Assembly: GCF_014656055.1 (NCBI RefSeq)
Contig: NZ_BNBR01000005.1
Span: 672,939-736,938, forward strand
DNA length: 64,000 bases
From: Streptomyces griseosporeus
GTDB taxonomy: Bacteria; Actinomycetota; Actinomycetes; Streptomycetales; Streptomycetaceae
Direction: 5' to 3'
Position numbers and translations under genes: made by a program. Numbering within the stretch: the stretch's first letter is position 1; every line of letters starts with the position of its first letter. Below are positions 33,796 through 42,341 of the stretch, piece by piece. The notes below the pieces were generated by a model. The model searched no databases and was not told the origin of the DNA. It worked only from the letters and a program-made list of their open reading frames with translations.

Positions 33796-35133
33796 TCAGG
33801 CCATCCACCGGTCCGGCCGCGCGTCCCTGCGCCCCGTCCGGGACCGTTCCGCCTGCCCGTGCAGCAGCTCGGCCGCCTCTCCCGCGTCCCGCAGACGCGC
33901 CGTGACGGTCCTGCCCGCCCCGGTGTCGACCCGGACGTCGGCAAGGCGCCACAGCCGCTGCCAGGGCCCCTGGGTGAGCCGTACGCTCTGCACCTTGGCG
34001 TGCGGCACGAGCGCCAGGCTGCGCCGCAGCAGCCCGTGCCGCGCCGCGAACACCGCGCCGGTGACGGCGATGCCGTAGCCGCGCCACCACACCGGCAGGC
34101 AGCGGCCCGCACGCCGGGGCGGCCGGGACAGCGACGCCGTCTCCGGCACGGTCACGCCGGGCAGCACCCGCGCGACGACCGCCGCGGCGACCTCCCGCGG
34201 GGCGACCGGGACCAGCACCGAGTTGTCCGACCCGGCCACGTCCAGCTCGACGCGCACCCAGCCGCGCCGCCGCCACAGCAGCGGCTCGACGATCCGCACC
34301 GTCTGCGCCCGGCCCGGCGGGACCGTCTCGTGGCTGCGGTCCAGCAGCCCGTGGTCGATGCGCAGCCCGTCCGGCGACTCGCCCACCGTCCAGTCGTACT
34401 CGCCGACGAACCGGCCCACGCTCGCCGCACCCGCCGCGCCCAGCAGCGGCAGCGCGGTCGCGAGGACCGTCCACACGCTCTCGGTGGCCAGCCACAGCAC
34501 GGGCGGCACGACGAGCGCGGCGAGCAGCGAGCCCCAGGTGGCGCCCGTCAGCACGAGGGAGACGGCCAGCACACGCGGGGGCACGCGCAGCAGTTCGCGC
34601 GCCGGGGCCTCACCGACCTCGTGCGCCGTCTCGGGCGCGAAACCGGCGGCGCGCGCGAGGAGTTCCGCGCGCAGCGCACGCGCCTCGCGCTCCCCCAGAA
34701 AGGCCAGTTCGTCCTTCTTGTCGGCACCCACGACGTCCAGCCGCAGCTTCGCCACCCCCGCCACGCGCGCGAGGAGCGGCTGGGTGACGTCGACGGCCTG
34801 GATCCGCTCAAGCCGGATGTGCGCGGTACGGCGGAACAGCAGGCCGGTACGGATGCGCAGCTCGGTGTCGGTCACCGAGAAGTGGGTGAACCACCACGTC
34901 AGGAAGCCGTACAGGGCGGCGGCCGGGACGATCACGGCGAGCGCGACCAGCAGCGTGGTCGTCGTGAGCCGGCTCAGCTGGCGCTGCGTCTGGTCCGGGT
35001 CGTGCACGGCCCAGCCCACGAGCACGGCGATCGGCGCCCATGCCCGCCGCAGGGGGGTGACCGGGTGCAGCCGCCGCTCGGGGACGGCACCGGGAAGGCG
35101 GGATACGCCGTCGTCCGCGCCCGGCGTCGTCAC
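33796..35133 (-). CDS. Membrane protein with multiple bacterial PH (bPH2) domains, YdbT-like
   Basis: From GTG 35133 the protein has 445 residues. Hydrophobic pairs (about 25-70, 190-235, 360-385) alternate with bPH2 units: FSVTDTELRIRTGLLFRRTAHIRLERIQAVDVTQPLLARV, then DWTVGESPDGLRIDHGLLDRSHETVPPGRAQTV, and a last ARHGLLRRSLALVPHAKVQSVRLTQGPWQR. This matches B. subtilis YdbT, encoded with YdbS. Its start overlaps the stop of the smaller PH protein (GTGA), so they are co-translated. The B. subtilis pair has been linked to bacteriocin resistance; function here is inferred. Confidence 0.88.
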   Translation of the reverse strand: MTTPGADDGVSRLPGAVPERRLHPVTPLRRAWAPIAVLVGWAVHDPDQTQRQLSRLTTTTLLVALAVIVPAAALYGFLTWWFTHFSVTDTELRIRTGLLFRRTAHIRLERIQAVDVTQPLLARVAGVAKLRLDVVGADKKDELAFLGEREARALRAELLARAAGFAPETAHEVGEAPARELLRVPPRVLAVSLVLTGATWGSLLAALVVPPVLWLATESVWTVLATALPLLGAAGAASVGRFVGEYDWTVGESPDGLRIDHGLLDRSHETVPPGRAQTVRIVEPLLWRRRGWVRVELDVAGSDNSVLVPVAPREVAAAVVARVLPGVTVPETASLSRPPRRAGRCLPVWWRGYGIAVTGAVFAARHGLLRRSLALVPHAKVQSVRLTQGPWQRLWRLADVRVDTGAGRTVTARLRDAGEAAELLHGQAERSRTGRRDARPDRWMA

Positions 35134-35669
35134 AGTCCCGCCGATCGGGCCTCGCCCAGTTCGGTGAGCCGGTCGCGCAGCCGTTCCGCCTCGGCCGGGT
35201 CCAGGCCCGGGATGGTCGCGTCGGTCGCGGCGGCGGCCGTGTGCAGCTGGACGCTGGCCAGCCCGAAGTGCCGCTCGACCGGCCCCGAGGTGACCTCGAC
35301 GAGCTGCATCCGGCCGTACGGCACGACCGTCTCCTCGCGCCACAGCACACCCCGGCTGATCAGCAGGTCGTCGGCGCGCTCGGCGTACCGCCAGGACCGC
35401 CAGTTGCGGCCGAGCAGCACCCAGCCCCACGCCGCCGCGGCGAGCGGCAGCAGCGCGAACGCCGCCCACGCGGGGCCGACGAGGAGGCCCGGCAGCAGCC
35501 CGGCGGCCAGCGCCAGCAGGCCCAGCCACACCACCAGCAGCATCCGGCGCATCCGCAGCAGCCCCGGCGGCAGCCCGGTCCACTCCGGCCCGTCCGCCGC
35601 GCCCCGCGCCACCGCTCCCGCCGCTCCCGCCGCGCCCTGTCCCACGCCCCGCGGGCTCCCCGTCTCCAT
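35130..35669 (-). CDS. Membrane PH-domain protein, YdbS-like
   Basis: From ATG 35669 the product has 179 residues. Two membrane helices (about 40-85, MLLVVWLGLLALAAGLLPGLLVG and the following segment) precede one bPH2 domain: LISRGVLWREETVVPYGRMQLVEVTSGPVERHFGLASVQLHTA. TACGCT at 35676-35681 (complement) lies 6 nt before the ATG, predicting a leaderless transcript. Its promoter is back-to-back with that of the nuoD paralogue, only about 30 bp away. Confidence 0.87.
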   Translation of the reverse strand: METGSPRGVGQGAAGAAGAVARGAADGPEWTGLPPGLLRMRRMLLVVWLGLLALAAGLLPGLLVGPAWAAFALLPLAAAAWGWVLLGRNWRSWRYAERADDLLISRGVLWREETVVPYGRMQLVEVTSGPVERHFGLASVQLHTAAAATDATIPGLDPAEAERLRDRLTELGEARSAGL

Positions 35670-35700
35670 ACCGCCAGCGTACGTAGGAGAGACTGTGTCC

Positions 35701-36852
35701 ATGACTCCTACGACGGAGACCATGGTCGGTATCGGCGGCGCCGCGGAGAGCACCGACATGGTGCTCAACATCGGGCCCCAGCACCCGTCCACGCACGGCG
35801 TGCTGCGGCTGAAGCTGGTCCTGGACGGCGAGCGCATCACGCGCGCGGAGCCGGTGATCGGCTATATGCACCGGGGCGCGGAGAAACTGTTCGAGGCGCG
35901 CGACTACCGGCAGATCATCGTCCTCGCCAACCGCCACGACTGGCTGTCGGCGTTCTCCAACGAGCTGGGCGTCGTCCTCGCCGTCGAGCGGATGCTCGGC
36001 ATGGAGGTCCCCGGGCGCGCCGTGTGGACGCGGACCCTGCTGGCCGAGCTGAACCGGGTCCTCAACCACCTGATGTTCCTCGGCTCGTACCCGCTGGAGC
36101 TGGGCGGCATCACGCCCGTCTTCTACGCCTTCCGGGAGCGCGAGGTCCTCCAGAACGTCATGGAGGAGGTCTCCGGCGGGCGGATGCACTACATGTTCAA
36201 CCGCGTCGGCGGCCTCAAGGAGGACCTGCCGGCCGGCTGGACGGCACGCGCGCGTGAGGCCGTCGCCGCCGTGCGCTCGCGCATGGACGTCTTCGACGAC
36301 CTGGTGCTCGGCAACGAGATCTTCCGTGGGCGCACGCGGGGCGTGGGCGTGCTCACCCCGCAGGCCGTGCACGCCTACGGCGTGAGCGGTCCCCTCGCGC
36401 GCGCCTCCGGCGTCGACTTCGACCTGCGCCGCGACGAGCCCTACCTCGCCTACGGCGAGCTGCAGGACGTCCTGAAGGTGGTCACCCGCGAGGAGGGCGA
36501 CTGCCTCGCCCGCTTCGAGTGCCTGCTGGAGCAGACGCACAACGCCCTCGACCTCGCCGACGCCTGCCTCGACCGGCTCGCCGAGCTGCCGCCCGGGCCG
36601 ATCAACCAGCGGCTGCCGAAGGTCCTGAAGGCGCCCGAGGGCCACACCTACGCGTGGACCGAGAACCCGCTCGGCATCAACGGCTACTACCTGGTCAGCA
36701 AGGGCGAGAAGACGCCGTACCGGCTGAAGCTGCGCTCGGCGTCGTACAACAACATCCAGGCGCTGACCGAGCTGCTGCCGGGGACGCTGGTGGCGGACAT
36801 GGTGGCGATCCTGGGGTCGATGTTCTTCGTGGTCGGCGACATCGACAAATAG
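35701..36852 (+). CDS. nuoD: Stand-alone NADH-quinone oxidoreductase subunit D paralogue
   Basis: From ATG 35701 (AGGAGA 10 nt upstream) the protein has 383 residues; GTG 35695 is an alternative. It is a full-length NuoD/49-kDa homologue: NIGPQHPSTHGVLRL (loop with quinone-binding His), GYMHRGAEKLFE, LPKVLKAPEGHTYAWTENP and a C-terminal FVVGDIDK. No other nuo gene lies nearby, so it is an orphan beside the main nuo operon, like S. coelicolor nuoD2. At the position of the quinone-site Tyr (usually DY in the LDY/MDY motif) it has Trp (RHDWLSAF), so quinone chemistry may be altered. The next gene is a MidA/NDUFAF7-like methyltransferase. Confidence 0.92.
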   Translation: MTPTTETMVGIGGAAESTDMVLNIGPQHPSTHGVLRLKLVLDGERITRAEPVIGYMHRGAEKLFEARDYRQIIVLANRHDWLSAFSNELGVVLAVERMLGMEVPGRAVWTRTLLAELNRVLNHLMFLGSYPLELGGITPVFYAFREREVLQNVMEEVSGGRMHYMFNRVGGLKEDLPAGWTARAREAVAAVRSRMDVFDDLVLGNEIFRGRTRGVGVLTPQAVHAYGVSGPLARASGVDFDLRRDEPYLAYGELQDVLKVVTREEGDCLARFECLLEQTHNALDLADACLDRLAELPPGPINQRLPKVLKAPEGHTYAWTENPLGINGYYLVSKGEKTPYRLKLRSASYNNIQALTELLPGTLVADMVAILGSMFFVVGDIDK

Positions 36853-36867
36853 CGCCACGTCACACCG

Positions 36868-37890
36868 TCACGCCTCCGCCAGCGGGTCCGCCGTGCCCAC
36901 CGGCTGCACCAGCCACCCGAAGTCGCCCAGTCCGCCCTCGGCGGTGAGTTCGGCGGCCTCCCCGGCGCCCGCCAGGGCGCGCACGTAGCCCGCGGGGTCC
37001 GTGGACGCGAGGGCGAGCGGGGGGCGCGCGCCGGTGAGGCCGAGAGCGCGCAGGGCGTCGCGCTGGCGCATGAGGCGCGCGCGGGGGAGGGCGTGCACGC
37101 CCTCCGCGTGCGCCGCACACGCGTCCAGTGCCACATGCGCCGTGATGTCGCACGTCCCGTCGGGCACGGGTGCCGTCTCTCGGCCCGCCCGGAACCCTGT
37201 CAGGGTGCCGAACGGCGGGCGGGCGTCGGCCGTGTGGCCGTAGTCCACGGCCACCGCGAGCCCCCGCTCGACGCACCCGACCGCGGACGCCCACGCCTCG
37301 TCCCGGGGCAGCCCGATCTCCGCGCGCAGCCCCTCCTCGCCGGTCAGCGGCCACCAGCGCCGCAGCCACCGGGCGTCCGCCTCCGGCACGGGATCCCCGA
37401 GGCGTTCGGTTCCGTCCCGCCGTACCAGGACCCGCCGGGGCACACCGGCGGCGTCGGTCTCGGCGACGTCGAGGGGCACGTTGTCCAGCCACTCGTTGGC
37501 GAAGAGCAGGCCGGTGATCCCCCGGGGCGGCTCGGCCCGCCAGATGATCCGCGGGTCGAGGCCGCCGGGCCGGGCGGCGATCTCGACGGCGTACGCGCGC
37601 GTGCGTGCCGCCACCTCGGCGGGCAGGGCCTCCAGCACACCGGCGGTCAGCTCGCCGCGCCCGGCCGCAAGGTCGACGAAGTCCAGCCGACCGGGACGCC
37701 CCAGCGCCTCGTCGACGCGGCACAGCAGCCCTGCCACGGCCCGCGCGAACAGCGCCGACGCGTGCACCGACGTACGGAAGTGACCGGCGGGGCCCTCCGG
37801 GCGCCGGTAGAAGCCCTCCGGCCCGTACAGGGCCGCCTCGGTCGCGGCCCGCCAGCCGCACCACTCGTCCGCCGTCGCCTCGTGCACCAC
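36868..37890 (-). CDS. SAM-dependent methyltransferase, MidA/NDUFAF7-like
   Basis: The protein has 340 residues. It resembles the DUF185/MidA family: LDFVDLAAGRGELTAGVLEAL (SAM loop), FANEWLDNVPLDVAETD, AVAVDYGHTAD and GTCDITAHVALDACA. Human NDUFAF7 dimethylates an Arg of NDUFS2, the NuoD homologue, during complex I assembly. Here the gene is convergent with an orphan nuoD (16 bp between stops), which suggests enzyme and substrate. GTG 37890 follows TAGTCT by 6 nt, so the mRNA is probably leaderless. The order SAM methyltransferase-nuoD2 is, from memory, conserved in streptomycetes. Confidence 0.82.
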   Translation of the reverse strand: MVHEATADEWCGWRAATEAALYGPEGFYRRPEGPAGHFRTSVHASALFARAVAGLLCRVDEALGRPGRLDFVDLAAGRGELTAGVLEALPAEVAARTRAYAVEIAARPGGLDPRIIWRAEPPRGITGLLFANEWLDNVPLDVAETDAAGVPRRVLVRRDGTERLGDPVPEADARWLRRWWPLTGEEGLRAEIGLPRDEAWASAVGCVERGLAVAVDYGHTADARPPFGTLTGFRAGRETAPVPDGTCDITAHVALDACAAHAEGVHALPRARLMRQRDALRALGLTGARPPLALASTDPAGYVRALAGAGEAAELTAEGGLGDFGWLVQPVGTADPLAEA

Positions 37891-38008
37891 GGGGACAGAC
37901 TAGGCGCACAGAAGATCGGCTCCTCCACCTTGCGGAGTACACGCATCGGATCCGGATCGGTCCTCCGGTTGACCCATGCACGCATCCGGCTTCCCTACTC
38001 TGGGTTAC

Positions 38009-39211
38009 GTGCAGCGCCTCTATGACTTCCTCCGCAGACACCCGACCTGGGTCGACGGCTTCTGGGCCGTCTTCCTGTTCGGGCTCTCGCTCATGGCGGA
38101 GCTGACCGGTCAGGAGGCGCACGGCACCGACTCCCCGGCGCTCGTGCTGCCCGTCATGCTGCTGCTCTGCGCGATGATCGCGCTGCGCCGCCGGATGCCG
38201 GAGAAGATGCTGCTGCTGGCCGTCGGGCTCGGCGCCGCCCAGGTGGCGCTGGACGTGGAGACGCGCATCGCGGACTTCGCCCTGCTGGTGATCGTGTACA
38301 CGGTCGCCGCGACCGGCGAGCGCTGGGCGTCCCGGCTGGCGCTGGCGACGGGCCTGAGCGCGGCGACGGTGGCACAGCTGCGCTGGCCCAACCACGAGAC
38401 CAGCGCGCTGGGCAACGTGGCGATAGTGGTCTTCCAGACGGTGCCGTTCGCGCTCGCCTGGGTGCTCGGCGACTCCATCCGCACCCGGCGCGCCTACTAC
38501 GCGCAACTGGAGGAGCGCGCGACCCGGCTGGAGAAGGAGCGCGAGGCGCAGGCGAAGGTCGCGGTCGCCGCCGAGCGCGCCCGGATCGCGCGCGAGCTGC
38601 ACGACGTCGTGGCGCACAACGTGTCGGTGATGGTGGTGCAGGCCGACGGCGCCGCCTACGTCCTGGACGCCGCGCCCGACCAGGCGAAGAAGGCGCTGGA
38701 GACGATCTCCTCCACCGGCCGCCAGGCCCTCGCGGAGATGCGCCGCCTGCTCGGCGTCCTGCGCACCGGCGAGCACCAGGAGGCCGGCGAGTACGTCCCG
38801 CAGCCCGATGTGCAGCAGATCGAGGACCTCGTCGAGCAGTGCCGCGGCTCCGGTCTGCCCGTCGACTTCAAGGTGGAGGGCACCCCGCGCCCGCTGCCGA
38901 GCGGCGTGGAGCTGACGGCGTACCGCATCGTGCAGGAGGCCCTCACCAACACCCGCAAGCACGGCGGCCCGAACGCCGGTGCGAGCGTGCGGCTGGTGTA
39001 CTTCGACGACGGGCTCGGCCTGCTGGTGGAGGACGACGGCAAGGGCGCCCCGCACGAGCTGTACGAGGAGGGCGGCTTCGACGGCCAGGGCCACGGCCTG
39101 ATCGGCATGCGCGAGCGGGTCGGTATGGTCGGCGGCACCCTGGACGCGGGCCCGCGCCCCGGTGGAGGATTCCGCATCAGCGCCCTGCTGCCGCTCAAAC
39201 CGGCGCACTGA
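38009..39211 (+). CDS. Sensor histidine kinase (NarL/DesK-type)
   Basis: From GTG 38009 the protein has 400 residues. Four to five membrane helices (about 18-150) form the sensor. A coiled linker (AQLEERATRLEKEREAQAKV) leads to HisKA_3, with phospho-His in ARIARELHDVVAHNVSVM. The HATPase domain has EALTNTRKHGG and GHGLIGMRERVGMVGGTL. TACTCT lies 7 nt upstream, predicting a leaderless mRNA. It pairs with the response regulator 107 bp downstream. The signal is unknown. Confidence 0.92.
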   Translation: MQRLYDFLRRHPTWVDGFWAVFLFGLSLMAELTGQEAHGTDSPALVLPVMLLLCAMIALRRRMPEKMLLLAVGLGAAQVALDVETRIADFALLVIVYTVAATGERWASRLALATGLSAATVAQLRWPNHETSALGNVAIVVFQTVPFALAWVLGDSIRTRRAYYAQLEERATRLEKEREAQAKVAVAAERARIARELHDVVAHNVSVMVVQADGAAYVLDAAPDQAKKALETISSTGRQALAEMRRLLGVLRTGEHQEAGEYVPQPDVQQIEDLVEQCRGSGLPVDFKVEGTPRPLPSGVELTAYRIVQEALTNTRKHGGPNAGASVRLVYFDDGLGLLVEDDGKGAPHELYEEGGFDGQGHGLIGMRERVGMVGGTLDAGPRPGGGFRISALLPLKPAH

Positions 39212-39318
39212 CGCCGCCGCACGCCCCCGGCTGACACCTGTAAGCCCCCGCAATAACCGCGCTAGCCCCATACGGCGTCCACAAGGACAGCGCCGCCACG
39301 GACACGGAAGAGGACCCG

Positions 39319-39990
39319 ATGACGATCCGCGTGATGCTCGTCGACGACCAGGTGCTGCTGCGCACCGGGTTCCGGATGGTGCTCGCCGCCCAGCCGGACA
39401 TGGAGGTCGTCGCGGAGGCGGGCGACGGCGTCGAGGCCCTCCAGGTGCTGCGCGCCACCTCCGTCGACGTCGTGCTGATGGACGTGCGCATGCCGAAGCT
39501 GGACGGGGTGGAGACCACCCGCCGCATCTGTTCCGAGCCGGACGCCCCCAAGGTGCTCATCCTGACCACCTTCGACCTCGACGAGTACGCCTTCTCCGGC
39601 CTGAAGGCGGGCGCCTCCGGCTTCATGCTCAAGGACGTGCCGCCCGGTGAGCTGCTGGCCGCGATCCGCGCCGTGCACAGCGGGGACGCCGTCGTCGCGC
39701 CGTCCACCACGCGCCGCCTGCTGGACCGGTTCGCGCCGATGCTGCCGAGCACCGGCAAGGAGCCGCAGCACAAGGAGCTGGAGCGGCTGACCGAGCGGGA
39801 GCGCGAGGTGATGATCCTGGTCGCCCAGGGCCTGTCCAACGGCGAGATCGCCGCGCGGCTGGTGCTGTCGGAGGCGACGGTCAAGACCCACGTGGGCCGC
39901 ATCCTGACCAAGCTGGGCCTGCGCGACCGGGTCCAGGTGGTCGTCCTCGCCTACGAGACCGGCCTGGTCCGGGCCGGCGGACTGGGCTGA
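39319..39990 (+). CDS. LuxR/NarL family response regulator
   Basis: The protein has 223 residues. The receiver domain has phospho-acceptor Asp in DVVLMDVRMPKLDG (near 54) and Lys in GFMLKDVPP. The C-terminal LuxR HTH reads LTEREREVMILVAQGLSNGEIAARLVLSEATVKTHVGRIL. It partners with the upstream HisKA_3 kinase. The regulon is unknown. Confidence 0.94.
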   Translation: MTIRVMLVDDQVLLRTGFRMVLAAQPDMEVVAEAGDGVEALQVLRATSVDVVLMDVRMPKLDGVETTRRICSEPDAPKVLILTTFDLDEYAFSGLKAGASGFMLKDVPPGELLAAIRAVHSGDAVVAPSTTRRLLDRFAPMLPSTGKEPQHKELERLTEREREVMILVAQGLSNGEIAARLVLSEATVKTHVGRILTKLGLRDRVQVVVLAYETGLVRAGGLG

Positions 39991-40030
39991 GCGCTGCCCT
40001 GGGGTGCGCGGCCGTCGGTAGGGTCTGCGC

Positions 40031-40660
40031 ATGCTCCTGTGGATCAACGGCCCTTTCGGGGGCGGCAAGACACAGACCGCACACGAGATCCAGCGCCGGC
40101 TGCCCGGCAGCGTCGTCTGCGACCCCGAGCACGCCGGCTTCGGCCTGCGCCGCATGCTGCCGCCCGGCCTGCGCGGCGACTTCCAGGACCTGGCCTCCTG
40201 GCGGCAGGGCGTGGTGGAGGTCCTCGACCTCGCCCTCACCCACCACGACGGCGTGGTCATCGCCCCTATGACCGTCACCGACTCCGGGTACTTCGCCGAG
40301 ACGGTCGGCCGGCTGCGCGAACTCGGTCATGACGTACGGCACTTCACGCTGCTCGCCGAGCGCGAGACCGTACTGGAGCGGTTGCGGGAACGGGGATTCG
40401 GACGGCTCCTGAAGGCCGCGGCCGGGAAGAACGCGGGCCGGCGGGAGAGTTGGGCCGTGCGGCAGCTCGACCACTGCCTGGAGCGGCTGCGCGAGCCGGA
40501 GTTCGCCGAGCACCTGTGGACCGACCACTCGACCGTCCCCAAGACCGCCGACCGGATCGCCGTCCTGGCCGGCCTGACCCTGCGCCCGAACACCGAGGGC
40601 CGCCTCCGCACCCGGCTGCGGCAGGCGGGCGTGGGGCTGCGGCACATACGGTTCGACTGA
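40031..40660 (+). CDS. tmrB: TmrB-like P-loop protein (tunicamycin resistance family)
   Basis: The 209-residue protein resembles Bacillus subtilis TmrB along its whole length. Shared landmarks are P-loop INGPFGGGKTQTA, a DPEHAGFGLRRM segment, DFQDLASWR, APMTV, HFTLLAERETVLERL, SWAVRQLDHC and a C-terminal LRHIRFD. TmrB is an ATP-binding membrane-associated protein that protects against tunicamycin. TAGGGT lies 6 nt before ATG, predicting a leaderless mRNA. No tunicamycin biosynthetic genes are nearby, so this would be an intrinsic resistance or nucleotide-kinase-like function. Confidence 0.85.
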   Translation: MLLWINGPFGGGKTQTAHEIQRRLPGSVVCDPEHAGFGLRRMLPPGLRGDFQDLASWRQGVVEVLDLALTHHDGVVIAPMTVTDSGYFAETVGRLRELGHDVRHFTLLAERETVLERLRERGFGRLLKAAAGKNAGRRESWAVRQLDHCLERLREPEFAEHLWTDHSTVPKTADRIAVLAGLTLRPNTEGRLRTRLRQAGVGLRHIRFD

Positions 40661-40745
40661 ACCAGGGCATACGAGTCCGGGGTGGCGCCGTCGGGGGACC
40701 AGCCGACCGGGGCCTGCACTGCGTCGTGGGGACACCCTCGACGGC

Positions 40746-41849
40746 TCAGCGCAGGACGCCCTCGATGAAGTCGCTGCCCAGGCGGGCCACCGCCGACAGG
40801 TCCAGCTGGTGCTGGGCATAGCGGCCCCGGCGGCGCGTGGTGACCAGCCCGGCCTTCTTCAGCACGCTGAGGTGGCGGGATATCTCCGGGGCCGACATGC
40901 CGTGCGCGTCGGCCAGCTCGCTGGTGGTGTGCGGGGCGCGCGCCAGATGACGGCACAACCGCATCCGCACCGGATGCGCCAGCGCGTCCAGGCGGCGCGT
41001 GAGCTGCTCGACGGTCGGGGCCTGCGGGCGCGAGCCGCTGACCGGATAGGTGAGGGCCGGCTGCCAGCCGAACCGGTGCAGCACCATCAGATGCGGCCGG
41101 CCGAGGCTGGTCGGGACGAGGACGAGACCGCCGTCCCCGGTGGCCGTGTGCCCCTCCATGATCTTGTCGACCGTGATGAGACCGGCCGCCTCGTCCAGCG
41201 TCACCGCGCCTGACACGGCGGCCAGCGCCTCCTTGAGGCCCTTGCGGCGCAGCAGCTCGGTCTTGTGCCGGGCGTCCGCGGCGAGCTGCGGCTGGATCCG
41301 CGCCCAGGTGTCCGCGAAGAACGCCTCCTCGCAGTCCCGCAGGAGCTGCCGCAGCCAGCCCCGCACGGCCGGCGGATCGGTGAGCAGCCGGCGCGTGAAC
41401 CGCTCCTGGACGCTGCCGCGCGCGGCGGCGAGTTCCAGCGCGCGCTGCCGCAGCGCCGGGTCGGCGAGCGGGCCGGGCTCCGGCAGGTCGTACCGCAGCT
41501 GGCAGGTGAACTCCAGGGCGGCGTTGACGAACTGCTCGTCCGTCAGCTTGTCCAGCAGGTCCAGTTCCTCGGCGAGCGTGGCACCCGGCAGGGCGCGCCG
41601 GCCGGGGAGGCCGGCGAACGGGGCGAAGACGTCCGAGAACGTCGTCCGCCACAGGAACTCCGCCTCGCACAGCCGGTCGGCCAGGTCCGGCTCCAGCCGG
41701 GTGGAGACCGCGGTCACCCAGCCCTGGAGCTGCGGATGGTGGCCCGGCTCGCTGAGCGCGTGCAGGGCCATGCCCAGCTCGGCGAGGGGCGAGGGCACGA
41801 CGGAGATCCGCTCCGGCGGCAGGCCCGCGATGTCGATGCGCACGCTCAT
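40746..41849 (-). CDS. ArsR-type regulator with DUF5937 domain
   Basis: From ATG 41849 the protein has 367 residues. The large N-terminal region (about 1-250) matches the DUF5937 type (ISVVPSPLAELGMALHALSEPGHHP). The winged helix lies near the C-terminus: RLDALAHPVRMRLCRHLARAPHTTSELADAHGMSAPEISRHLSVLKKAGLV. The N-terminal part presumably binds a ligand. A GTG at 41864 would add 5 residues. The divergent region with a small gene contains TTGACG/CGTCAA and CCCGTC/GACGGG dyads that could be its operator. Confidence 0.87.
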   Translation of the reverse strand: MSVRIDIAGLPPERISVVPSPLAELGMALHALSEPGHHPQLQGWVTAVSTRLEPDLADRLCEAEFLWRTTFSDVFAPFAGLPGRRALPGATLAEELDLLDKLTDEQFVNAALEFTCQLRYDLPEPGPLADPALRQRALELAAARGSVQERFTRRLLTDPPAVRGWLRQLLRDCEEAFFADTWARIQPQLAADARHKTELLRRKGLKEALAAVSGAVTLDEAAGLITVDKIMEGHTATGDGGLVLVPTSLGRPHLMVLHRFGWQPALTYPVSGSRPQAPTVEQLTRRLDALAHPVRMRLCRHLARAPHTTSELADAHGMSAPEISRHLSVLKKAGLVTTRRRGRYAQHQLDLSAVARLGSDFIEGVLR

Positions 41850-41890
41850 GCCCCCATGGTGCACCCCGCCACCGACAACGCCCCCGTCGT

Positions 41891-41915
41891 TTGACGCCGC
41901 CCGTCAATCGACGGG
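41891..41915. promoter_or_regulatory. Overlapping dyads between the ArsR/DUF5937 gene and a small gene
   Basis: TTGACG (41891-41896) and CGTCAA (41902-41907) form a dyad with 5-nt spacer. CCCGTC-aatc-GACGGG (41900-41915) forms a second, overlapping one. They sit about 40 bp upstream of the regulator start and are a reasonable autoregulatory site. Confidence 0.45.
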
Positions 41916-42010
41916 ACATGCCGGGTGACCAGGAGCAACCTGGAGCCCCCGGGGCAGCCGCGGAGCCTTCCGGAAACCACCCACCCCGTTGCGGAAGAGG
42001 CCAACCCGTC

Positions 42011-42226
42011 ATGAGCGTCACCCAGCAGTACCTCCTCGACGTCCACCGCGCCCGGCGGCTGGGCGAGCCCGCCCCGCCCGCGCCCGGCCTGAACGACTGG
42101 CAGGTCGTGCGCGAACTGCGCGACCGGCGCCGCTTCGAGGCGGTCCTGGCCGGCCGCCCGGCCCGCGGGCGGCTACGGCACACCCTGCGCCGGTGGCTGC
42201 ACTGGCGACCCCAGCCCGGTCACTGA
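42011..42226 (+). CDS. Small basic protein of unknown function
   Basis: A 71-residue frame starts at ATG 42011, with AGAGG 10 nt upstream. It is Arg/Leu-rich (RRLGEPAPPAPGLNDWQVVRELRDRRRF) and ends in a basic tail, RLRHTLRRWLHWRPQPGH. No family was recognised. The last codons lie in the first unit of a 25-bp tandem repeat. Confidence 0.5.
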   Translation: MSVTQQYLLDVHRARRLGEPAPPAPGLNDWQVVRELRDRRRFEAVLAGRPARGRLRHTLRRWLHWRPQPGH

Positions 42227-42341
42227 CGGGCGGCCGTAGCCGGGTCATTGACAGGCGGCCGTAGCCGGGTAACTGACAGGCGGGCCCGTTCCGGTCACCG
42301 ACAGGCGGGCCCGTCCCGGTCAGCGACTGTCGGCGGGCAGG
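42215..42341. repeat. Tandem repeat of about 25 bp, five imperfect copies
   Basis: Units begin at 42215, 42240, 42265, 42291 and 42316; each resembles ccggtcactgacaggcgg plus 7 or 8 bases. The array spans the 3' end of the small gene, the gap, and the 3' end of the convergent PLP lyase gene. The last copy is the most diverged. Confidence 0.7.

Noticed and set aside
33796..36858. 1020-residue minus-strand frame over nuoD and the PH proteins
   Set aside because: Only its C-terminal 445 residues (from 35133) are the real PH-domain protein; the rest is antisense to nuoD and the smaller PH gene.
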